64,000 nt of DNA from Drosophila persimilis. Taxonomy: Eukaryota > Arthropoda > Insecta > Diptera > Drosophilidae. This document shows positions 37,321-49,300 of the stretch, in pieces; the stretch's first letter is position 1; each line of letters opens with the position of its first letter. Below the pieces are notes generated by a model, which made no database searches, was not told the DNA's origin, and saw only the letters and a program-made list of their open reading frames with translations. Made by a program: the position numbers and the translations under genes. Where the stretch lies: NCBI RefSeq assembly GCF_003286085.1, contig NW_020825288.1:124001-188000 (forward strand), read 5' to 3'.

Positions 37321-39184
37321 TGAGCCCAAAAGTCGGTCCTGAGGCAGCCTGACAATCCACCGCACAGGTCCAGAGCAGCCACTGAAATAATACAAAATGA
37401 CGTCAATACACACATCAACACAATATGGACAAAACTCAAAATAATCACACGTACCTGCCACGCCTCCGACAGATCTGCCCCTCCAGCAGCTGCCCCGTCA
37501 TCAACACCACACATCTGATGCCAATTGGACGACATTTTAGGATTTATTGACGACGCTCCTGACAATCCACCGCACAGGTCCAGAGCACTGAAATAATACA
37601 AAATGACGTCAATACACACACCAACAAAATATGGACAAAACTCAAAATAATCACTCGTACCTGCCACGCCTCCGACAGATCTGCTCCTCCAGCAGCTGCC
37701 CCGTCATCAACACCACACATCTGATGCCAATTGGACGACATTTTGGGATTTATTGACGACGCTCCTGACAATCCACCGCACAGGTCCAGAGCAGCCACTG
37801 TAAACAAACCAAAATGACGTCAATACACACATCAACACAAAATGGTCCAAACTCACTCAAAACATACGTACCTGCCACGCCTCCGATAGATCTGCCTCTC
37901 CAGCAGTTGCCACACCAAATTCACCATCCACTTTCTGCCAAATGGGCGAAATTTGAAGGCCCTATCGCCGTCTCCAACAACATCCAGGCTGCCGCTAAAA
38001 AGAAGAAAAACATCAATTCACACTTCAACACAAAATGGTCCAACATACACAAAACATACGTACCTGCCACGCCTCCGATAGATCTGCCTCTCCAGCAGCT
38101 GCCACACCAATTTCGCCATCCAATTCCTGCCAAATGGGCGAAATTTGAAGACCCTATCGTCGTCGCCATCAACATCCAGACTGCCGCTAAAAAGAAGAAA
38201 AAACATCAATTCACGCATCAACACAAAATAGCCAATACTTCTACTAATCACACTTACCTGTCAATACACTCACAGATCAGCCTCTCCAGTACCTGCCTCG
38301 CCACCAACTGCAACATTTTGTTGCAAGTTGGGCTCAATTTGGACGCCCCTCCGACAACGCTGCCAGCAACCGATGGCCGTGACGTCACGCCATCATCACA
38401 AAACAGCAGCAGCAATCCAACGACGAGGCCAGCCAATACAGTCGACTCTGGCCAGCGCTCCATCTCCATCTACATCGACAGTGCATCCTGGGTGGCCGGA
38501 CCAGAGCCACTCGGATGCAGCCAATCCGCACTCATATGCGGCCATCTCCACTGCGGCCATTTCCACTGGTCATCGCACCCCGATTGGCCGGACCAGTGTC
38601 AATCCCCATTTCTCCAGGCAGAAGCAACGTGGGCGGCCGGACCAGAGTCGCTCGTCAAACACCATCACCATCCTCGCCAACTCCTGGATCCAGCCTCTGC
38701 CAATTCTGATGCCGCAGATGCGCGATCTGCTGCATCACATACACGTGCACACCCAGCGCTGAGGCGGATGCGCCCTGTGCCATCCACACTGCTCCAGACG
38801 ACGACGATGATCCTCCAGTACCTGAAATAGAAAATAAATAGAATTAAATTAGTCTATAAATGTCATTAATGTTGCAATTTGTCCAAATACTCATCTCTTT
38901 GTTTGTATAAATGTACGTCAATTATTGCGAATGTCAAAATAGGGCTACCAGACTGTAATACTAATAGAATGTAAACATGTCTGTAGATGTTAATGTTAAT
39001 GTTAATGTAATGTTAATGTCAATTGCCCGCAAAAATTCAAAAGAACATTATTGTTGTTAGTTAAGCTTAAATGTAAATTGCCGAAGTTATGGTAATAAGA
39101 AAAGCTGGAAATAAACTCCGCCAGTAGCAAAGCTGGCGGGCGAGTGTGCGCATCGTAGGCGTGCACGCGCATCTAATTACATCG
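37321..39184 (+). repeat. 3' UTR of E7 with five irregular repeats; antisense splice-site array
   Basis: Predicted minus-strand introns: 37382-37454 (73 nt), 37588-37660 (73), 37798-37871 (74), 37995-38063 (69) and 38187-38257 (71); acceptor ending at 38822. The second unit is a near-copy of the first, so the array grew by local duplication. TGACGTCA at 37398, 37604, 37815 and 38380. Confidence 0.75.
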
Positions 39185-39193
39185 AAAAAAAAA
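39110..39193 (+). promoter_or_regulatory. 3'-end signal of E7
   Basis: AATAAA 39110-39115, hairpin 39118-39139, oligo(A) to 39193. Confidence 0.75.
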
Positions 39194-39425
39194 GTGACTT
39201 GTGTTTTTTGTTGTTTTATGTGGAACTTTAAATGTATTAAAATACATGTTTCAACCGGGACTAAATTAAATGAAACTAAATAAACAATATGTGCCAAATA
39301 ATTGCAAATAATGCAATATAATCATCTGTGATCGTGCCTTAATTCAGTGAAGCCAATAAACCCAACTGGAAGAACTGAAAGAGGAAGAAAAAGCAAGCTA
39401 CTGAGTACCTGGACCAGGCCACCAA

Positions 39426-42400
39426 ATGGACGCACTTGCTCCAAATCTGACGACCAACAAAATGGATGTTATGGATGCTATGGACAACTCGGCAAGAGCC
39501 GAAGCGGGTGGTGAGTGCGTTACTCAAATAAGTTCTGCCGTCATATCGACCAGGCCCCTGGGAGGGAACCCCTCCGCAAATGCTTCCCTCTTCGAACCAA
39601 TGTTCGACTCAGAGGGGGATGCGGATCTGGCCGAGTTGGAGACGGACTCGCCAGAGAGTACCCTGAGCTCCTTGGGAGCTACGGTGCTGGAGTTCGAGCG
39701 TCGTTTCGTGGACAGGGGTTTATATGTTAGAAAATACCCGCCAATCCCACCAAAAACAGACGCCAACATACAAGAAAAACCGCCATCAAATACACGTACA
39801 AACACGCAGACAAAAATAGTTCCCAGCGAAAGTGCAACGGGTTCCAAAAATAGCGGCGCTTTCGCTCTTACCAAAGAGCATTTAAGTGCACATAAACAAA
39901 ACAAGAACAAATGTTATGCCCATATGTTTTCGCGCCAAAACATTAGCGAAAACAATAACAATCAAACAACTCACACAAGCATCAGAGAGAGCGACGCTTG
40001 CGCTCTCTCGGCAGCCGAACCCTCGGCGCACAATCAAAACGGAGGCTCGTCACATCAAGCCCCAAAGCGTTTGCCGCCAAACAAGCACTCACACACTTAT
40101 GACAAAAAGAGAGATGCTTGCTCTCTCCCGCCGAACCAAAACACAAACACATACAAGAACGAAGCTAGCCTGACCTACGCCAATAACAAAACACAAACAA
40201 ACACACATACTAGCAGAAGCAGAAAATGCTTGCTGCCTACTCTGACTCAGGCGGACGAGCATAACATACAGACAAGGCCTAGTACCAGAACACAACTGGT
40301 AAAGGAATGGCTAATTAGCGTTCCCCCGCTACTGGCCAATGAAATGCCCTCGCCCCTGCCCATTACCCCTATAGCAAAGGATAAATTGACTACAGATTCG
40401 TTTCGCTCGCCGCTCAAAAGAAGATGCGCGGCGATCGAAACGGATACTGATGACGATGACTTCACCTGCCTCACTCTGGACACGCCCATGTTCAAGAGCC
40501 AATTCGCGAAAAGGCTGCATCATGAGACCCGGCAGATGGAGTCAGATGCTGGGCAAATACGCACACCGTCAAATAGTGTGGTTCCGGTTCCGGAGGTCCA
40601 ACATAGGGAGCCCCAAAGGATAGAGGCTGAAAGCCAACAGATGGAAACGGTCAACCATCAGCCGCAACATCAGCCAGACATTAGCATAAATATAACGCCA
40701 GTCCAACAGTCATTACGCAGCACCAAGGTCCCAACAATCTTCCTGCCCCTGGTGCCTGCAATTATACCCCTGATTAACAAATTGACAATAAATCCAAATG
40801 TGGGGAAATTCACGACGAAATCGATGGCCAACAGTGGACTCAGAGTCCACTGCGACGACATTTTAACATACAACGCCATCCAGAACGCCCTAGCTGAAGA
40901 CAGCACCCATCTGCACACACACCAGCCGCGCAGTGAAAGGGGCTATCGTGTAATAGTGCGTCATTTACATCATACTACTCCCAGCAGCTGGATAACGGAG
41001 GAGCTGGAACGGCTCGGATACACCACCCGGTTTATCCGAGGATTAAAACACCGTTTCAATGGGAGGCCTCTAAACATTTTTGAGGTGGAGATTCAGCCCA
41101 AGGCGGATGGCGGCCATGAGGCAATTCTGGACATTAAAAACCTGGCCAATCAATGCGTCTCCATAGTAAGACAAGCCAAGCCACGCGATCCAGCGCAGTG
41201 CCATCGTTGCCAGGAGTTTGGGCATACAAAAAACTACTGCAGACGGCCATACAAGTGCATGAAATGCGCAGGAGATCACCCCACAACAGCATGCAGGAAA
41301 CCCAGGCAGGAGGATCCCAAATGCGCGAATTGTAGCGGCAAGCACGTGAGCTGCTACAAGGGTTGTCCCGCCTACAAAAAGGCCCGCAGCCATTTAAGGG
41401 CAAACAGGCTCATCGCTGAGCAGCAAAGGCAGCAGTACCAACAGCAACGCCAGCAGCCACAGCAGCCACCTGATCAACATCGTCCACAAACTCAGCAGCC
41501 GAGTCGCCAATCCCAATCCCAGCAACAACAACAGCAGACAGCAAACACAGGCACCAGAGGCAATGGCAGGCCCTCCTACAGCAGGGTGTTGCGGTCTGGG
41601 AATGCTGAGCAGCAGCAGCAGCCACGAGCGGCAGAACGGCAACAGCCGACGAGCAGTCGTCGTCCTTCCCAACAACAGCAGCCTCATATTCCCGCCCCCA
41701 AGCAACAGCAGTCATCTCAAAAGAAGCGGCCACAACACCAACAGCAACAGCAGCATTCAAGCGGCAGACAGGGGGCCAAAGCAGCACCAGCACCAACACC
41801 AGCTGCAGCAGCAACGCCCACCACCCGCAGGCCCTTGTATAGCCGAGGTGCGCAAGCCAATCCGGCCGAAAATCATTTGGCCAAGTTCCAGCAAAATCTA
41901 AGGGAAGAGCAGCAGCAGCAACATAAACAAAAACAGCAGCAGCGCGGACACAATTTGGGTCGGCAGCACCAGCAGCAGCACCAGCATCGCGGCCATCATT
42001 CCCAGCCACAGGCCAAGGGGCGCCAATGCCAGCGCGATCAACGGGTGCAGCCAACTCCAAATCGTTTCCAGACGCCAAAAACTCCCCAGCATCAGCAGCA
42101 GCCAGCCATCCAATGCGATGGCAAGTGTGTGGGACTCCTAAAAGAGTACGCCGTCAAAATTGAAAACTTAGAAAAAAAACTGCAAGAACTTACCACATTA
42201 ATTGCAAGCCTGACGGAGTCAAAGGGCAGTGGCTCAGCAGTGGCCAATCCGCCAACACAGACACCAGCAGCAGCACCAGCAGCAGCACCAACACCTACAA
42301 GGCCCGCCGCCAATTCACAACCTGACGCCGCAGCCGTATCGGAGGACTCTGATATGGACTGCGAAGCACTCAGCGACGATGGCGACGACCAGTGGACGGA

Positions 42401-42473
42401 CGACGATTCAGTTGACGACGAGATAGCGGATATCCTAGACGACTACGATAGCTACTACTCTGACTACTTTTGA
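39426..42473 (+). CDS. gag: Gag of HeT-A-like element E8
   Basis: The 1,015-residue protein is E3-like, but silent changes in the knuckle coding region (GTAAGACAAGCC, GCGCAGTGCCATCGTTGC) match E1 and E10 rather than E3 and E5. In the Gln tract PPDQHRPQ replaces PTDQQRPQ. Zinc ligands, coiled-coil and acidic tail are intact. Confidence 0.93.
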   Translation: MDALAPNLTTNKMDVMDAMDNSARAEAGGECVTQISSAVISTRPLGGNPSANASLFEPMFDSEGDADLAELETDSPESTLSSLGATVLEFERRFVDRGLYVRKYPPIPPKTDANIQEKPPSNTRTNTQTKIVPSESATGSKNSGAFALTKEHLSAHKQNKNKCYAHMFSRQNISENNNNQTTHTSIRESDACALSAAEPSAHNQNGGSSHQAPKRLPPNKHSHTYDKKRDACSLPPNQNTNTYKNEASLTYANNKTQTNTHTSRSRKCLLPTLTQADEHNIQTRPSTRTQLVKEWLISVPPLLANEMPSPLPITPIAKDKLTTDSFRSPLKRRCAAIETDTDDDDFTCLTLDTPMFKSQFAKRLHHETRQMESDAGQIRTPSNSVVPVPEVQHREPQRIEAESQQMETVNHQPQHQPDISINITPVQQSLRSTKVPTIFLPLVPAIIPLINKLTINPNVGKFTTKSMANSGLRVHCDDILTYNAIQNALAEDSTHLHTHQPRSERGYRVIVRHLHHTTPSSWITEELERLGYTTRFIRGLKHRFNGRPLNIFEVEIQPKADGGHEAILDIKNLANQCVSIVRQAKPRDPAQCHRCQEFGHTKNYCRRPYKCMKCAGDHPTTACRKPRQEDPKCANCSGKHVSCYKGCPAYKKARSHLRANRLIAEQQRQQYQQQRQQPQQPPDQHRPQTQQPSRQSQSQQQQQQTANTGTRGNGRPSYSRVLRSGNAEQQQQPRAAERQQPTSSRRPSQQQQPHIPAPKQQQSSQKKRPQHQQQQQHSSGRQGAKAAPAPTPAAAATPTTRRPLYSRGAQANPAENHLAKFQQNLREEQQQQHKQKQQQRGHNLGRQHQQQHQHRGHHSQPQAKGRQCQRDQRVQPTPNRFQTPKTPQHQQQPAIQCDGKCVGLLKEYAVKIENLEKKLQELTTLIASLTESKGSGSAVANPPTQTPAAAPAAAPTPTRPAANSQPDAAAVSEDSDMDCEALSDDGDDQWTDDDSVDDEIADILDDYDSYYSDYF

Positions 42474-44314
42474 TGAGCCGAAAAGTCGGTCCTGAGGCAG
42501 CCACTAAAAACAGATGGAAACATCAACTCACATAATCATGAAAAATGTTCAATACGTACTCACCTGCCACGCCATCGACAGAGCTGCCCCACCAGCAGAT
42601 GCCACGACAAATAGACCAAACTTTTGCTGCTAATTTGACGACATTCCTGGAATTCATTGACGACGCTCCTGACAATCCACCGCACAGGTCCAGAGCAGCC
42701 ACTGAAACAAACCAAAAATGACGTCAATTCGCATACCAACAAAATATGGACAAAACTCAAAATAATCACACGTACCTGCCACGCCTCCGACAGATCTGCC
42801 CCTCCAGCAGCTGCCCCGTCATCAACACCACACATCTGATGCCAATTGGACGACATTTTGGGATTTATTGACGACGCTCCTGACAATCCACCGCACAGGT
42901 CCAGAGCAGCCACTGTAAACAAACCAAAATGACGTCAATACACACTTCAACACAAAATGATCCAAACTCACTCAAAACATATGTACCTGCCATGCCTCCG
43001 ATAGAGCTGCCTCTTCAGCAGCTGCCACACCAAATTCGCCATCCAATTCCTGCCAAATGGGCGAAATTTGAAGGCCCTATCGCCGTCGCCAACAACATCC
43101 AGTCCTCAGGCTGCCGCTAAAAGGAGTAAAAACATCAATTCACACATCAACACAAAATGGTCCAAACTCACTCAAAACATACGTACCTGCCACGCCTCCG
43201 ATAGAGCTGCCTCTTCAGCAGTTGCCACACCAAATTCGCCATCCAATTCCTGCCAAATGGGCGAAATTTGAAGGCCCTATCGTCGTCGCCATCAACATCC
43301 AGACTGCCGCTAAAAAGAAGAAAAAACATCAATTCACGCATCAACACAAAATAGCCAATACTTTTACTAATCACACTTACCTGTCAATACACTCACAGAT
43401 CAGCCTCTCCAGTACCTGCCTCGCCACCAACTGCAACATTTTGTTGCAAGTTGGGCTCAATTTGGACGCCCCTCCGACAACGCTGCCAGCAACCGATGGC
43501 CGTGACGTCACGCCACCACCATCACAAAACAGCAGCGGCAATCCAACGACGAGGCCAGCCAATACAGACGACAATGGCCAGCGCTCCATCTACATCCACA
43601 TCGACAGTGCATCCTGGGTGGCCGGACCAGCAGCCACTCGGATGCAGCCAATCCGCACTCATTTGCGTCCATCTTCACTGCGGCCATTTCCACTGGCCAA
43701 CGCACCCCGATTGGCCGGACCAGTGTCAATCTCCAGTTCTCCAGGTAGAGGCAACGTGGGCGGCCGGACCAGAGTCGCTCGCCAAACACCATCTCCATTC
43801 ACGCCAACTCCTGGATCCAGCCTCTGCCAATTCTGATGCCGCAGATGCGCGATCTGCTGCATCACACACACGTGCACATCCAGCGCTGAGGCGGATGCGC
43901 CCTGTGCCATCCACACTGCTCCAGACGACGACGATGATCCTCCAGTACCTGAAATAGAAAATAAATAGAATTAAATTAGCCTATAAATGTCATTAATGTT
44001 GCAATTTGTCCAATACTTATCTCTTTGTGACCACCTGTTTGTATAAATGTACGTCAATTATTGCGAATGTCAAAATAGGGCTACCAGACTGTAATACTAA
44101 TAGAATGTAAACATGTCTGTAGATGTTAATGTTAATGTAATGTTAATGTCAATTGCCCGCAAAAATTCAAAAGAACATTATTGTTGTTAGTTAAGCTTAA
44201 ATGTAAATTGCCGAAGTTATGGTAATGAGAAAAGCTGGAAATAAACTCCGCCAGTAGCAAAGCTGGCGGGCGAGTGTGCGCATCGTAGGCGTGCACGCGC
44301 ATCTAATTACATCG
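42474..44314 (+). repeat. 3' UTR of E8 with five irregular repeats; antisense splice-site array
   Basis: It is nearly identical to the E3 3' UTR. Predicted minus-strand introns: 42504-42563, 42701-42775, 42913-42986, 43117-43186 and 43310-43380 (60, 75, 74, 70, 71 nt). A small insertion near 44028 (GTGACCACCT) resembles TAHRE-like sequence at the same place. Confidence 0.75.
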
Positions 44315-44318
44315 AAAA
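44240..44318 (+). promoter_or_regulatory. 3'-end signal of E8
   Basis: AATAAA 44240-44245, hairpin 44248-44269, then CATCG and AAAA. Confidence 0.75.
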
Positions 44319-44320
44319 CT

Positions 44321-44443
44321 GATATGGACTGCGAAGCACTCAGCGACGATGGCGACGACCAGTGGACGGACGACGATTCAGTTGACGACGAGATAGCGGA
44401 TATCCTAGACGACTACGATAGCTACTACTCTGACTACTTTTGA
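44321..44443 (+). pseudogene. gag: Gag C-terminal remnant in E9
   Basis: Forty codons and the TGA stop remain, from DMDCEALSDD to DSYYSDYF. They match the acidic tail of the other HeT-A-like Gags without a frameshift. No start codon or knuckle region is present, so it cannot make a functional Gag. Confidence 0.9.
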
Positions 44444-46102
44444 TGAGCCCAAAAGTCGGTCCTGAGGCAGCCTGACAATCCACCGCACAGGTCCAGAGCA
44501 GCCACTGAAATAATACAAAATGACGTCAATACACTCATCAACACAATATGGACAAAACTCAAAATAATCACACGTACCTGCCACGCCTCCGACAGATCTG
44601 CCCCTCCAGCAGCTGCCCCGTCATCAACACCACACATCTGATGCCAATTGGACGACATTTAAGGATTTATTGACGACGCTCCTGACAATCCACCGCACAG
44701 GTCCAGAGCAGCCACTGTAAACAAACCAAAACGACGTCAATACACACATCAACACAAAATGGTCCAAATACACACAAAACATACGTACCTGCCACGCCTC
44801 CGATAGAGCTGCCTCTCCAGCAGTTGCCACACCAAATTTACCATCCACTTTGTGCCAAATGGGCGAAATTCGAAGGCCATTTCGCCGTCGCCAACAACAT
44901 CCAGTCACAGGCCGCCGCTAAAATGAGAAAAAACATCAATACACACTTCAACACAAAATGGACCAAACACACATAAAACATACGTACCTGCCACGCCTCC
45001 GATAGAGCTGCCTCTCCAGCAGTTGCCACACCAATTTCGCCATCAAATTCCTGCCAAATGGGCGAAATTTGAAGGCCCTATCGTCGTCGCCATCAACATC
45101 CAGACTGCCGCTAAAAAGAAGAAAAAACATCAATTCACGCATCAACACAAAATAGCCAATACTTTTACTAATCACACTTACCTGTCAATACACTCACAGA
45201 TCAGCCTCTCCAGTACCTGCCTCGCCACCAACTGCAACATTGTGTTGCAAGTTGGGCCCAATTTGGACGCCCCTCTGACAACGCTGCCAGCAACCGATGG
45301 CCGTGACGTCACGCCATCATCATCACAAAACAGCAGCAGCAGCTGCAGACGACAATGGCCAGCGCGCCATCTCCATCTCCATCTGCATCGACAATGCATC
45401 CTGGGTGGCCGGACCAGCAGCCACTCGGATGCAGCCAATCCGCACTCATATGCGGCCATCTCCACTGCGGCCATTTCCACTGGCCAACGTACACCGATTG
45501 GCCGGACCAGTGCCAATCCCCAGATCTCCAGGTAGAGGCGGCGTGGGCGGCCGGAACAGAGTCGCTCGCCAAACATCATCACCATCTCCATTCACGCCAA
45601 CTCCTGGATCCTGCTTCTGCCAATTCTGATGCCGCAGCAACAATCTGCTGCATCACACACTCGTGCACATCCAGCGCTGAGGCGGATGCGCCCTGTGCCA
45701 TCCACACCACTCCAGACGACGATGATGATCCTCCAGTACCTGAAATAGAAAATAAATAGAATTAAATTAGCCTATAAATGTCATTAATGTTGCAATTTGT
45801 CCAAATACTCATCTCTTTGTTTGTATAAATGTACGTCAATAATTGCGAATGTCAAAATAGGGCTACCAGACTGTAATACTGATAGAATGTAAACATGTCT
45901 GTAGATGTTAATGTTAATGTTAATGTAATGTTAATGTCAATTGCCCGCAAAAATTCAAAAGAACATCATTGTTGTAAGTTAAGCTTAAATGTAAATTGCC
46001 GAAGTTATGGTAATAAGAAAAGCTGGAAATAAACTCCGCCAGTAGCAAAGCTGGCGGGCGAGTGTGCGCATCGTAGGCGTGCACGCGCATCTAATTACAT
46101 CG
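44444..46102 (+). repeat. 3' UTR of E9 with four irregular repeats; antisense splice-site array
   Basis: Predicted minus-strand introns: 44505-44577 (73 nt), 44715-44788 (74), 44918-44987 (70) and 45111-45181 (71). The second unit reads ACGACGTCAA, breaking the TGACGTCA octamer. The intron signals are kept although the upstream gag is gone. Confidence 0.74.
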
Positions 46103-46121
46103 AAAAAAAAAAAAAAAAAAA
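46028..46121 (+). promoter_or_regulatory. 3'-end signal of E9
   Basis: AATAAA 46028-46033, hairpin 46036-46057, 19-nt oligo(A). Confidence 0.75.
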
Positions 46122-46347
46122 GTGACTTGTGTTTTGTTGTTTTATGTGGAACTTTAAATGTATTAAAATACATGTTTAAACCGGGATTAAATTAAATGGA
46201 AACTAAATAAACAATATGTGCCAAATAATTGCAAATAATGCAATATAATCATCTGTGATCGTGCCTTAATTCAGTGAAGCCAATAAACCCAACTGGAGGA
46301 AAGAGGAAGAAAAAGCAAGCTACTGAGTACCTGGACCAGGCCACCAA

Positions 46348-49300
46348 ATGGACGCACTTGCTCCAAATCTGACGACCAACAAAATGGATGTTATGGATGA
46401 TATGGACAACTCGGCAAGAGCCGAAGCGGGTGGTGAGTGCGTTACTCAAATAAGTTCTGCCGATATAATGACCAGGCCCCTGGGAGGGAACCCCTCCGCA
46501 AATGCTTCCCTCTTCGAACCAATGTTCGACTCAGAGGGGGATGCGGATCTGGCTGAGTTGGAGACGGACTCGCCAGAGAGTACCCTGAGCTCCTTGGGAG
46601 CTACGGTGCTGGAGTTCGAGCGTCGTTTCGTGGACAGGGGTTTATATGTTAGAAAATACCCGCCAATCCCACCAAAAACAGACGCCAACATACAAGAAAA
46701 ACCGCCATCAAATACACGTACATACACGCAGACAAAAATAGTTCCCAGCGAAAGTGCAACGGGTTCCCAAAATAGCGGCGCTTTCGCTCTTACCAAAGAG
46801 CATTTAAGTGCACATAAACAAAACAAGAACAAATGTTATGCCCATATGTTTTCGCGCCAAAACATTAGCGAAAACAAAAACAATCAAACAACTCACACAA
46901 GCATCAGAGAGAGCGACGCTTGCGCTCTCTCGGCAGCCGAACCCTCGGCGCACAACCAAAACGGAGGCTCGTCACATCAAGCCCCAAAGCGTTTGCCGCC
47001 AAACATGCACTCACACACTTATGACAAAAAGAGAGATGCTTGCTCTCTCCCGCCGAACCAAAACACAAACACATACAAGAACGAAGCTAGCCCGACCTAC
47101 GCCAATAACAAAACCGAAACTGTAAACGGCATAAAGAAAAACAATGACCAGCAACAAAGTTTGACGACAGCTGAACGCAATAATTCTAGCAGAAGCAGAA
47201 AATGCTTGCTGCCTACTCTGACTCAGGCGGACGAGCATAACATACAGACAAGGCCTAGTACCAGAACACAACTGGTAAAGGAATGGCTAATTAGCGTTCC
47301 CCCGCTACTGGCCAATGAAATGCCCTCGCCCCTGCCCATTACCCCTATAGCAAAGGATAACCTGACTACAGATTCGTTTCGCTCGCCGCTCAAAAGAAGA
47401 TGCGCGGCGATCGAAACGGATACAGATGACGATGACTTCACCTGCCTCACTCTGGACACGCCCATGTTCAAGAGCCAATTCGCGAAAAGGCTGCATCATG
47501 AGACCCGGCAGATGGAGTCAGATGCTGGGCAAATACGCACACCGTCAAATAGTGTGGTTCCGGTTCCGGAGGCCCAACATAGGGAGCCCCAAAGGATAGA
47601 GGCTGAAAGCCAACAGATGGAAACGGACAATCATCAGCCGCAACATCAGGCAGCCATTAGTATAAATTTAACGCCAGCCCAACCGTCATTACGCAGCACC
47701 AAGGTCCCAACAATCTTCCTGCCCCTGGTGCCTGCAATTGTACCCCTGATAAATAAATTGACAACAAATCCGAACGTGGGGAAATTCACAACGAAATCGA
47801 TGGCCAACAGTGGACTCAGAGTCCACTGCGACGACATGACAACCTACAACGCCATTCAGAACGCCCTAGCTGAAGACAGCACCCAATTGCACACACACCA
47901 GCCGCGCAGCGAAAGGGGCTATCGTGTAATAGTGCGTCATTTACATCACACTACTCCCAGCAGCTGGATAACGGAGGAGCTGGAACGGCTCGGATACACC
48001 ACCCGGTTTATCCGAGGACTCAAACACCGTTTCAATGGGAGGCCTCTAAACATTTTTGAGGTTGAAATTCAGCCCAAGGCGGATGGCGGCCATGAGGCAA
48101 TACTCGACATTAAAAACCTGGCCAATCAATGCGTCTCCATAGTAAGACAAGCCAAGCCACGCGATCCAGCGCAGTGCCATCGTTGCCAGGAGTTTGGGCA
48201 CACAAAAAACTACTGCAGACGGCCATACAAGTGCATGAAATGCGCAGGAGATCACCCCACAACAGCATGCAGGAAACCCAGGCAGGAGGATCCCAAATGC
48301 GCCAATTGTAGCGGCAAGCACGTGAGCTGCTACAAGGGTTGTCCCGCCTACAAAAAGGCCCGCAGCCATTTAAGGGCAAACCGGCTCATCGGTGAGCAGC
48401 AGAGGCAGCAGTACCAACAGCAACGCCAGCAGCCACAGCAGCCAACTAACCAACAACGTCCTCAAACTCAGCAGCCGAGTCGCCAATCCCAATCCCAGCA
48501 ACAACAGCAGACAGCAAACACAGGCACCAGAGGCAATGGCAGGCCTTCCTACAGCAGGGTGTTGCGGTCCGGGAATGCTGAGCAGCAGCAGCAGCCACGA
48601 GCGGCAGAACGGCAACAGCCGAACAGCAGTCGTCGTCCTTCCCAGCAAAAGCAGCCTCATATCCCCGCCCCCAAGCAACAGCAGTCATCTCAGAAGAAGC
48701 GGCCACAACACCAACAGCAACAGCAGCATTCAAGCGGCAGACAAGGTGCCAAAGCAGCACCAACACCAGCTGCAGCAGCAGCAGCAACGCCCAACACCCG
48801 CAGGCCCTTGTATAGCCGAGGTGCGCAAGCCAATCCGGCCGAAAATCATTTGGCCAAGTTCCAGCTAAATCTAAGGGAAGAGCAGCAGCAGCAACATAAA
48901 CAAAAACAGCAGCAGCACGGACACAATTTGGGTCGGCAGCACCAGCAGCAGCACCAGCATCGCGGCCATCATTCCCAGCCACAGGCCAAGGGGCGCCAAT
49001 GCCAGCGCGATCAACGGGTGCAGCCAACTCCAAAACGTTTCCAGACGCCGATAAATCCCCAGCATCAGCAGCAGCCAGCCATCCAATGCGATGGCAAGTG
49101 TGTGGGACTCCTAAAAGAGTACGCAATTAAAATAGAAAACTTGGAGAAACGACTTCAAGAACTTACCACATTAATTGCAAGCCTGACGGAGGCAAAGGGC
49201 AGTGGCTCAGCAGCGGCCAATCCTCCAACACAGACTCCAGCAGCAGCACCAGAAGCAGCACCAACACCTACAAGGCCCGCCGCCAATTCACAACCTGACG

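Larger units (their letters stand above)
33971..39193 (+). mobile_element. E7: full-length HeT-A-like element (5,223 bp)
   Basis: This is the longest HeT-A-like copy. Its 5' UTR lacks the ACTGGAAGA variant found in E3-E6. The gag carries an alternative segment shared with E10, and the 3' UTR holds five repeats. Confidence 0.87.
39194..44318 (+). mobile_element. E8: full-length HeT-A-like element (5,125 bp) with a 4-nt A tail
   Basis: The E3-subfamily element starts at GTGACTTG. Its terminal CATCG is followed by only AAAA before a truncated neighbour begins. The knuckle region (~41160-41330) carries a patch identical to TAHRE-like E1. Confidence 0.87.
44319..46121 (+). mobile_element. E9: 5'-truncated HeT-A-like element (1,803 bp)
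   Basis: The sequence starts abruptly inside the acidic tail of gag and continues through a complete 3' UTR to the longest oligo(A) in the window (46103-46121, 19 A). Truncation either happened during reverse transcription or by terminal erosion before E8 attached. Confidence 0.88.
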
